From positions 1 through 12,517 of the forward strand of contig VFHG01000182.1 in the NCBI GenBank assembly GCA_009392075.1: 12,517 nt of DNA, written 5' to 3'. Positions 7,688 to 12,517 of the stretch are shown here, in pieces (positions within the stretch are counted from its first letter, which is position 1; every line of letters begins with the position of its first letter). The DNA is from SAR202 cluster bacterium. GTDB lineage: Bacteria > Chloroflexota > Dehalococcoidia > UBA3495. The position numbers and the translations under genes are program-made. A model generated the notes under the pieces. That model was not told the origin of the DNA and made no database searches. It saw nothing but the letters and a program-made list of their open reading frames with translations.

Positions 7688-7768
7688 CTACCCCCTTTTT
7701 TGGCCCTCATCTCACTCGATTGGAATTGCCATTTTCGTGCCTAATATGGTGTCTTAAATTGCAATTAA

Positions 7769-8172
7769 AACGGGGTCGAGCGCAAGTCCTATCTGCTCAA
7801 GCAGTCGATTTACGACGTTTTGGGACTGGTCCGCATCATCGAAACGATGTATGAAGGCCCGCCATACTGGACTCGGGAATCATCCAGAGAATGGCCCGCC
7901 TGTTCTGCAAGCACGCCGACAATCTCGACACCGGCCCCAATGACACAGAGCAAGACCTGCTATGTCTCATGTCTGAAGGATATGACGACGGCCAATTGCC
8001 CGAAACACTCCGCCTAGACGGCCAACAGGTGATGGAGTGCTGAGAATCTATATATAGAAAATCCGGCCTCAATCAAGGGACTGATTACGAACTGCGGATG
8101 ATGGCAGTCAGACGATTCGTGAGCCAGATCCACAAGGCCCCATTAACCGATGCCTACCGGGCTGTGAGTTAG
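7769..8172 (+). pseudogene. Frame-broken coding remnant of unknown family
   Basis: Three protein-like segments line up. Codons starting at 7769 read VERKSYLLKQSIYDVLGLVR then IIETMYEGPPYW. A change of frame near 7855-7880 is needed to continue as ILDSGIIQRMARLFCKHADN, then MSEGYDDGQLPETLRLDG up to MEC at 8038-8040. A TGA at 8041-8043 interrupts, and the same frame continues ESIYRKSGLNQGTDYELRMM and RRFVSQIHKAPLTDAYRAVS to TAG 8170-8172. No start codon or ribosome site precedes the first segment, since a TAA stands at 7766. I do not recognise the family. The segments have amphipathic, natural-looking composition unlike the flanking frames. Most likely a decayed gene with one frameshift and one nonsense change; two or three unrelated short frames is the alternative. 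The bases 7688-7768 before it are AT-rich and show nothing. Confidence 0.45.
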
Positions 8173-8218
8173 CCTACGTAGAAAAAATGATGACGATAAC
8201 GGCGATATATGAAACCTA

Positions 8219-8359
8219 ATGTTTCAAATAAAGGCTGGCGGATCATTGCAGGCCCATCCCACAGCACCGAAAAAAGAAACGCTCGATATTACCGGTTGGC
8301 CCGACAAAACCGCTCCGGTGGTCAAAGTGGGGCTGAAAGAACACGCCCTGGTCGGTTGA
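8219..8359 (+). CDS. Hypothetical small protein or 3' gene fragment
   Basis: A 46-residue frame beginning MFQIKAGGSLQAHPTAPKKE and ending VKVGLKEHALVG. Its codon use favours G or C at the third position, as in the flanking real genes, and it has no low-complexity run. There is no ribosome site before the ATG and a stop lies just upstream, so it may be the C-terminal remnant of a larger decayed gene, perhaps related to the broken frames before it. Its stop overlaps the -35 box of the ferredoxin promoter. No family is recognised and no function is proposed. Confidence 0.25.
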   Translation: MFQIKAGGSLQAHPTAPKKETLDITGWPDKTAPVVKVGLKEHALVG

Positions 8360-8384
8360 CCGCCCATTACCCCGCTGATAGAAT
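8356..8384 (+). promoter_or_regulatory. Sigma-70-type promoter for the ferredoxin gene
   Basis: TTGACC (8356-8361) is followed after exactly 17 bases by TAGAAT (8379-8384). Transcription would start near 8391, about 72 bases before the ferredoxin ATG. A small hairpin, CCTGG (8393-8397) and CCAGG (8401-8405), lies at the predicted transcript start and could be an operator half-site pair. Confidence 0.65.
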
Positions 8385-8462
8385 GCGCCCAACCTGGCAA
8401 CCAGGCTAGATTTTAGGCTCAAGCTCATTACCACAACGCTCAATTTGCGGGGTTCAAATACT

Positions 8463-8687
8463 ATGGCAAGAAAGATTTCCGTGTCCGTTGACCACGACAT
8501 CTGCGTGGGCAACGCAATGTGCATCACCATCGCCACCAAGGCTTTCGAGTTAAACGCAGAAAGGCAAGCGCAATCCGCGAACCCTGACGGCGATACCGAA
8601 GAACTGATCATTGAGGCCGCCGAGAACTGCCCGGTAGCGGCAATCACCGTCACCGCCGCCGACACCGGCGAGCAACTTTTCCCCTAA
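8463..8687 (+). CDS. P450-type [3Fe-4S] ferredoxin
   Basis: A 74-residue acidic ferredoxin. Cysteines fall as C14-x5-C20 (DICVGNAMC) and C56-P57 (ENCPVAAITV), the three-cysteine pattern of the single-cluster [3Fe-4S] ferredoxins that pass electrons to bacterial cytochromes P450. The usual fourth cysteine position within the first motif is Asn17. The start at 8463 begins the standard strand ISVSVDHD; an ATG at 8445 would add six residues of no family character. The ribosome site is weak (GGGG upstream). It has its own promoter and a strong terminator (8712-8749), so it is transcribed alone. No P450 or ferredoxin reductase is in the window, so its partner must be elsewhere or be a different oxygenase. 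Confidence 0.88.
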   Translation: MARKISVSVDHDICVGNAMCITIATKAFELNAERQAQSANPDGDTEELIIEAAENCPVAAITVTAADTGEQLFP

Positions 8688-8711
8688 CTTCTAGCCCGGC
8701 GACTAAGTTTT

Positions 8712-8749
8712 AAAAGTCTTCCTTTGCGGTGCCGTAAAGGAGGGCTTTT
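8712..8749 (+). terminator. Intrinsic terminator after the ferredoxin gene
   Basis: An 18-bp stem with four G-U type pairs: 8712-8729 (AAAAGTCTTCCTTTGCGG) pairs with 8732-8749 across a 2-base loop that in practice opens to four or more. The descending arm ends in CTTTT followed by AATTTG, giving a T-rich tail. The AAAAG at the other side means it could also act on the minus strand. It starts 25 bases after the ferredoxin stop. Confidence 0.8.
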
Positions 8750-8816
8750 AATTTGACCTGATTTCCTGTCACTGCAACCTGAATGACCAACCCGTCAGCT
8801 AATCCGGAGGAGCACC

Positions 8817-9692
8817 ATGGACATCGGCATCGCCTTATTGATGACCCAGCACGATTTCAACACCATAGGCCTGGCCCGGCTGGTTGAAGAGCTGGGTTTC
8901 GAATCCCTCTGGGCGCCGGAGCACGGCATAGTTCCCGTCGATTTCAAGGTGGACCCACCGCTGGGCCAACAGGGCGGCGTACCCCGGTTTTACACCGAGG
9001 GCGGCATCAACCAGATCGTTGACCCTTTAATATTTCTGGCCGGGGCTGCGGTCGCAACTACCAAGATCAAATTGGGCACCGGAATCTGCTTGGTGCCGGA
9101 GCGCAATCCCATCCGCCTGGCCAAGGAAGTGGCGACGCTGGACCAAATATCGGGCGGGCGGTTCCTATTTGGCGTGGGCGCGGGTTGGCTGAAAGGCGAG
9201 TCTGAGATTCTCGGCGTGGACTTCCCACACCGTTGGAAGCAGACCCGGGAATATGTGAACGTCATGAAGGAACTGTGGACCACCGATGTAACTGAGTATC
9301 ACGGCGAATATATCGATTTTCCACCGTTGGTCTGTTCTCCCAAGCCGGTACAGAAGCCACACCCGCCCATCTTCGTGGGAGGCGAGTTGGAAAGCGCCGC
9401 TCGCCGCATCGCCAGCTACGGCGATGGTTGGCTTCCCAGGGCACGCAATACCTCCCGGTATCAGGACCCGGACAAGCTGTCTGGTGCCCGAAAACACATC
9501 GAGGAATTGATGACTGCCAGAGGCCGAGACACGTCGGCTTTCAACATCACCATGTGGGACGCGCCCCCCGACCGGGAGATGAACCAGCGGTTCTCCGACG
9601 CTGGGGCCAACCGGGTGGTCCACATGCTGAACACCACCAACGAGAAGTCGGCCCATGAAGACATCGAGCGGGTGGCCGAAGCGGTTCTGTGA
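8817..9692 (+). CDS. Luciferase-like oxidoreductase, F420-type branch
   Basis: A 291-residue luciferase-like monooxygenase of the shorter branch that includes many predicted coenzyme F420-dependent oxidoreductases; whether this one uses F420 or FMN cannot be decided by eye. Landmarks: DIGIALLMTQHD (2-13), SLWAPEH (30-36), KLGTGICLVPERNPIRLAKE (85-104), then TLDQISGGRFLFGVGAGW (107-124), HRWKQTREYVNVMKELW (138-154), PPIFVGGE (183-190) and ASYGDGWLP (199-207). The start has a strong GGAGGAG six bases upstream. It follows the ferredoxin terminator, so it has its own promoter; TTGACC at 8753-8758 is a possible -35 box but the -10 is poor. The next gene, the OsmC-like selenoprotein, begins 51 bases after its stop and is probably cotranscribed. 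Confidence 0.9.
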   Translation: MDIGIALLMTQHDFNTIGLARLVEELGFESLWAPEHGIVPVDFKVDPPLGQQGGVPRFYTEGGINQIVDPLIFLAGAAVATTKIKLGTGICLVPERNPIRLAKEVATLDQISGGRFLFGVGAGWLKGESEILGVDFPHRWKQTREYVNVMKELWTTDVTEYHGEYIDFPPLVCSPKPVQKPHPPIFVGGELESAARRIASYGDGWLPRARNTSRYQDPDKLSGARKHIEELMTARGRDTSAFNITMWDAPPDREMNQRFSDAGANRVVHMLNTTNEKSAHEDIERVAEAVL

Positions 9693-9743
9693 TCGCAACG
9701 CCCATACACGTTAAATAGCCTAAAAATACATAAGGAGCGACAC

Positions 9744-10253
9744 ATGACAACCGAGTCCGGTCCCAATTACGACCCGTTTCAAGGGGGTGGCAGTCACCGG
9801 TCCATGGTCATCGAATGCGAAGTCGATGATCTGGGAAACATGTTGCGGAGGGCCAAGGTCGGTGGTTTTGAGATAATGTGCGACGAGCCTGAGTCCATCG
9901 GCGGCAGTAACACTGCGCCTGCTCCACTGCATTACTTCGCCGCTTCCATCCTGTTTTGAGAGATGACTCAGATTGAGAGGTACTCTCAATTGATGAAGGT
10001 GAACATCACCAAGGTCAGGGCCGAAGCCTCGGTCCACTTTGACATCACAGGCTCGGTGCTAGCCGGCACCATCATGGCCGGAGCGCCCAAAGTGGAGACT
10101 AGGTACGAGATCGAATCGCCGGACGAACCCGCTAAAGTGGCGGCCATGCTGCGCAACGCCAAGAACGGCTGCTGGGTAAGGGCCGCCGTGGCTAACCCGA
10201 CCCCCTTCGAAGAAACCTTGACGTTGAACGGCCAACCCTTCAGCCTGGACTAG
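9744..10253 (+). CDS. OsmC-family peroxidase with in-frame TGA (probable selenocysteine 72)
   Basis: OsmC/Ohr-family proteins reduce organic hydroperoxides with a reactive cysteine pair. This frame runs 170 codons with one internal TGA at 9957-9959 (codon 72). Before it: FEIMCDEPESIGG (42-54), then APAPLHYFAASILF (58-71), the family's D-E-P-x-x-x-G-G and P-x-P-L-x-Y-x-x-A motifs, which lead straight into the peroxidatic cysteine. After it, in the same frame: EMTQIERYSQLMKVNITKVR, then GSVLAGT, and NAKNGCW with Cys143, 71 residues on, at the place of the resolving cysteine. The TGA thus stands exactly at the active-site cysteine, and a SECIS-like hairpin follows (9972-9990). The ATG at 9744 has AAGGAG upstream; the ATG at 9963 after the TGA has no good ribosome site. 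A TGC-to-TGA nonsense mutation is the alternative. The neighbouring flavin enzyme may be a peroxide source (inference). Confidence 0.8.
9972..9990 (+). promoter_or_regulatory. Candidate bacterial SECIS element in the OsmC-like gene
   Basis: ATTGAGAG (9972-9979) and CTCTCAAT (9983-9990) form a perfect 8-bp stem around the loop GTA. The stem starts 12 bases after the in-frame TGA (9957-9959), close to the 11-base spacing of the Escherichia coli fdhF element, and the apex reads GGTAC, with the G-U needed for SelB recognition. It lies inside the coding frame, as bacterial SECIS elements do. The fit is by eye; no folding energy was computed. Confidence 0.7.
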
Positions 10254-10313
10254 CTGTCGCCCCAGCAGGCCAGGAACGAGCGGCCATTGAATATTAAGTC
10301 TGGGATATTCGTG

Positions 10314-10342
10314 TTGACTTACCCCTTCAGGTCGTTTATCCT
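10314..10342 (+). promoter_or_regulatory. Sigma-70-type promoter for the ABC importer genes
   Basis: TTGACT (10314-10319) is followed after 17 bases by TATCCT (10337-10342). Transcription would start near 10349, about 105 bases before the binding-protein ATG. Just upstream GAATAT (10289-10294) and ATATTC (10305-10310) form a small dyad that could bind a regulator. Confidence 0.6.
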
Positions 10343-10453
10343 GCCTCGAGCCTATCTACCAGACAGCCGTCTTGGTGACTAAATCCCTGGTTCAATCCCG
10401 CACCGTATCGCATTGGGACCGGCAGAAAATTCGTAGGAATTAAGGGAAGGATT

Positions 10454-12130
10454 ATGGCTAAACACAGATTATTGCGCATCCCGTTTCTGATTGCTGTGCT
10501 AACGGCAACGATGCTTGTCGTATCAGTCGCATGCGGCTCTTCAGCTGAACCGACTGACGAACCGGCAAGTCAACCGGCCAGTTCGTCTGGAGGCGCGCCG
10601 GCTCCCACGGCTGTCCCGGCTACATCTCCGCCGACTGCTGTGAAACCGACCGGAAAGCTGACCATCGCCATTACAGACATGGGCAACGAGACCCCAAGCG
10701 TGTGGCAGGAATTCGCCTTTGGTAAGGCTTACATGCGTTTCCTCTACGACGCGTTGACCGGCACCAATGACGCGGGTGAAGTAGATAAGACCACCGGCGC
10801 TGCCAAAGAGTGGTCCATGTCTTCCGACGCCAGGAAATGGACCTTCATCTTGAGGGATAACATCAAGTTCCATAATGGTGACCAACTTACTGCCGAAGAC
10901 GCCAAATTCTCGATCGGCTTGGTTACCAGCGAGGATTCGATCACCTCGTACAAAGGCACCGTCAAAGCCGCCATCGCCGACCAAGACAGCATCACCGTGG
11001 TTTCGCCAACTGAGTTGGTGATCAACACCTCTTCGCCTTCAGGGTTCTTGAACTGGTTCATTTCAGACATCCAAGGTGTTGAGGGTTTGATTCAGCCCAA
11101 GAACTACACAGAGTCCGTTGGCAATGACGAATTCGCCCAGAATCCTGTTGGCAGCGGCCCCTACAAATGGGTGGACCAGCGGAAGGGCGATTTCATGGAA
11201 ATGGAAGCTGTGGACAACCACTGGCGCGACGGCGCTTCCAGGTTCAAGACCCTCCTTTGGCGCATCATCCCTGAAGAGAGCACCAGGATCGCAGCCCTCA
11301 AGGCGGGTGAGGTGGACGTCATTTCCGTCTCCCGGGAGCGGGCGCCAGAGCTGAAAGCTGATGGTCTCAACATCTTCAGCAAGGAAGGGGCCAGTGTATT
11401 GGGCCTCTATTTCCACGAACAATGGCGGGATAATTCCGTCTGGAAAGACATAAATGTGCGAAAGGCCTTTAACCTGGCCATCAACCGAGAAGAGATCTGT
11501 GAATTCGTCTTCGCAGGCCAATGCTCACCGGCTCGAGTCTATCCTTGGCCGGACATAGCTCCCGGTACCGACAATTCTCTGGAGCCCGTGGCGTTCGATC
11601 CAGTTGAAGCCAAGCGGCTGCTTGATGCGTCGAACTACAATGGAGAAGAGGTCGCGATCCGTTCGTACCCCCGGGCTGACGTTCCCGAGGGACCACGGTT
11701 CATCGAGGCTGTCGGCGCGTATCTGACCGATATCGGCGTCAACGTGAAGATCATCCCTACCGAATACGCGTCCTACCGTCAGGAACGGCTGGCGCACACA
11801 CTAGATAACGGTAGTGGTTACCTGGCGGCCCCCAACCGGCCGTTGGCGGGTTTCGTGGGCCTGATGCGTGTCCTGAACCATACCGATGGTACGTTCACAT
11901 CCACCCACGACCCCGAGATTGACCGCCTCATCGAAGCTTTGGAGGCGGGCATAGCTCCAGCCGACGTCGAAGCAGCAAGCATCGAACTTTACCAATACAT
12001 GTATGCCCAATACTCGCATCTCACTTGCTGTAACATGAACATATCCTACGCAACCAACGACAAGATCACGTCCTGGGACCTGGGCAAGAGGGTCTGGGAC
12101 GACGGCTTCACCAACCTGGTCCAGCGTTAG
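10454..12130 (+). CDS. ABC transporter solute-binding lipoprotein, family 5 (peptide/nickel type)
   Basis: A 558-residue extracytoplasmic binding protein of the DppA/OppA/NikA family (SBP_bac_5). Residues 1-27 are a lipoprotein signal: positive MAKHR, hydrophobic core 9-24, lipobox SVAC with Cys27. A Ser/Pro/Ala/Thr-rich linker (28 to about 66) tethers the mature domain. Family motifs: FILRDNIKFHNGDQLTAEDA (131-150), NPVGSGPYKW (230-239), RIAALKAGEVDVI (278-290) and DINVRKAFNLAINREEI (332-348). A Cys pair at LTCCNM near the C-terminus is unusual for an exported protein but not diagnostic. The ligand could be an oligopeptide, nickel chelate, opine or other organic compound; sequence alone does not say. 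GGGAAGGA precedes the ATG. First gene of an importer operon, with the permease beginning 105 bases after its stop. Confidence 0.93.
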   Translation: MAKHRLLRIPFLIAVLTATMLVVSVACGSSAEPTDEPASQPASSSGGAPAPTAVPATSPPTAVKPTGKLTIAITDMGNETPSVWQEFAFGKAYMRFLYDALTGTNDAGEVDKTTGAAKEWSMSSDARKWTFILRDNIKFHNGDQLTAEDAKFSIGLVTSEDSITSYKGTVKAAIADQDSITVVSPTELVINTSSPSGFLNWFISDIQGVEGLIQPKNYTESVGNDEFAQNPVGSGPYKWVDQRKGDFMEMEAVDNHWRDGASRFKTLLWRIIPEESTRIAALKAGEVDVISVSRERAPELKADGLNIFSKEGASVLGLYFHEQWRDNSVWKDINVRKAFNLAINREEICEFVFAGQCSPARVYPWPDIAPGTDNSLEPVAFDPVEAKRLLDASNYNGEEVAIRSYPRADVPEGPRFIEAVGAYLTDIGVNVKIIPTEYASYRQERLAHTLDNGSGYLAAPNRPLAGFVGLMRVLNHTDGTFTSTHDPEIDRLIEALEAGIAPADVEAASIELYQYMYAQYSHLTCCNMNISYATNDKITSWDLGKRVWDDGFTNLVQR

Positions 12131-12135
12131 GTTGA

Positions 12136-12176
12136 AGCAACCTCCCTGGAGAGCCAGTCTCTCCAGGGAGGTTGCT
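12136..12176 (+). terminator. Strong hairpin between binding protein and permease genes
   Basis: A perfect 18-bp stem, AGCAACCTCCCTGGAGAG (12136-12153) and its complement (12159-12176), with loop CCAGT, five bases after the binding-protein stop. The tail CTATTC is only weakly T-rich. Because the permease of the same importer follows, this is probably a partial terminator or mRNA-stabilising structure that keeps the binding protein more abundant than the membrane subunits. Confidence 0.75.
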
Positions 12177-12235
12177 CTATTCATGGCACCGGAACCTTAG
12201 CCGCTCACCTCCGGCAATAAAGGTCACAGTGGCGA

Positions 12236-12517
12236 ATGCAAAGATATATAGTTAGACGTGTCGGAGAGGCCGTACTGGCGCTCTTCGCCCTCTCCATAAT
12301 CATCTTCCTAATGGTGCGCCTCACCGGCGACCCAGCGCTTTTGATGCTGCCTCCTGATGCTGGCGCAGATGCCCTGGTGGACATTCGGCATTCCATGGGG
12401 TTGGATAAACCGTTGGTTACCCAATACGGGTTGTTTATCCGGGACTATGCTAAGGGAAGTTTTGGCGACTCTCTCAGGAGCAAAACACCAGTATCTGAGT
12501 TGATTAAAGACCGACTT
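12236..12517 (+). CDS. ABC transporter permease, DppB/OppB type (3' end outside window)
   Basis: The first 94 residues of an inner-membrane permease of the peptide/nickel importer family. It begins MQRYIVRRVGEAVLALFALS with a first transmembrane helix at about 9-27, then RLTGDPALLMLPPDA (28-42) and GLDKPLVTQYGLFIRDY (55-71), then KGSFGDSLRSKTPV (73-86), all characteristic of DppB. These residues include the periplasmic loop before the second helix. The frame stays open to the last base. AAAGGT upstream is a modest ribosome site; a GTG at 12229 is in another frame. It should pair with a DppC-type permease and ATPases beyond the window, serving the lipoprotein encoded just upstream. Confidence 0.9.
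   Translation, partial: MQRYIVRRVGEAVLALFALSIIIFLMVRLTGDPALLMLPPDAGADALVDIRHSMGLDKPLVTQYGLFIRDYAKGSFGDSLRSKTPVSELIKDRL

Noticed and set aside
8041..8058. TGA at 8041-8043 as a second selenocysteine codon
   Set aside because: The only nearby structure is the AT palindrome TCTATATATAGA starting 3 bases after the TGA, with no G-U loop and wrong spacing. The upstream part also needs a frameshift, so decay is more likely.
9165..9698. Long minus-strand frame (177 codons) opposite the second luciferase-like gene
   Set aside because: It lies entirely antisense to a well-supported gene, has no family motifs and no ribosome site; such frames are expected in G+C-rich DNA.
9690..9743. Readthrough of the TGA ending the luciferase-like gene, which is in frame with the OsmC start
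   Set aside because: The protein already has full family length, no SECIS-like hairpin follows, and the OsmC gene has its own strong ribosome site.
9963..10253. Separate 96-residue gene starting at ATG 9963
   Set aside because: It has no good ribosome site, begins in the middle of the OsmC fold, and is in the same frame as the upstream half; one interrupted gene explains it better.
10385..10410. tRNA-like T-loop sequence GGTTCAATCC
   Set aside because: The flanking bases do not form a T-stem and no acceptor or anticodon arms are present; a similar GGTTCAAA near 8454 fails the same way.
11063..11521. Antisense frames within the solute-binding protein gene
   Set aside because: They mirror the codon bias of the sense gene and lack starts with ribosome sites.
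1..12517. CRISPR array, insertion sequence with transposase, rRNA or phage genes
   Set aside because: No regularly spaced direct repeats, no transposase motifs and no RNA-gene signatures were seen on either strand.

Overview
The window is a dense stretch of bacterial chromosome with moderately high G+C, short gaps and mostly recognisable Shine-Dalgarno sites. It is rich in flavin-dependent (luciferase-like) monooxygenases, alpha/beta hydrolases, a LigB-type extradiol dioxygenase and a dienelactone hydrolase, and ends in a peptide/nickel-type ABC importer. This mix, and degenerate inverted repeats of the GTAGGGGC type, suggests a Chloroflexota/SAR202-like (Dehalococcoidia-related) environmental bacterium. 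That assignment is inference; no phylogenetic marker is present.

Layout. Positions 1-172 hold the C-terminal end of a GNAT acetyltransferase on the + strand, meeting the next gene tail to tail. The minus strand from 2963 to 159 is one likely operon: a LigB-family ring-cleavage dioxygenase followed by two alpha/beta hydrolases. A gap with a palindrome and an inverted repeat follows, then a single dienelactone hydrolase gene on the minus strand with its own terminator. A divergent promoter region (4108-4388) leads into a + strand operon of a LimB-like flavin monooxygenase, a zinc-independent quinone reductase and a DAO-family FAD oxidoreductase (4389-7687).

Positions 7688-8355 hold no intact gene: a frame-broken coding remnant and one unrecognised small frame. 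A promoter at 8356-8384 then drives a stand-alone P450-type [3Fe-4S] ferredoxin closed by a long hairpin terminator. Next come a second luciferase-like oxidoreductase and, 51 bases on, an OsmC-family gene.

The most notable feature is that OsmC gene (9744-10253). Its frame is interrupted by a TGA exactly where OsmC proteins carry their peroxidatic cysteine. An 8-bp hairpin with a GUA loop starts 12 bases after that TGA, the geometry of a bacterial SECIS element. I interpret it as a selenocysteine-containing OsmC peroxidase of 169 residues rather than two small genes.

The window ends with a lipoprotein solute-binding protein (promoter 10314-10342), a strong hairpin, and the start of its DppB-type permease, cut by the window edge. 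Together the genes suggest uptake of small organic molecules and their oxidation by flavin monooxygenases and ring-cleavage enzymes. Hydrolases would process the products, and the selenoprotein may detoxify peroxides from the flavin chemistry. Substrates cannot be read from the sequence.
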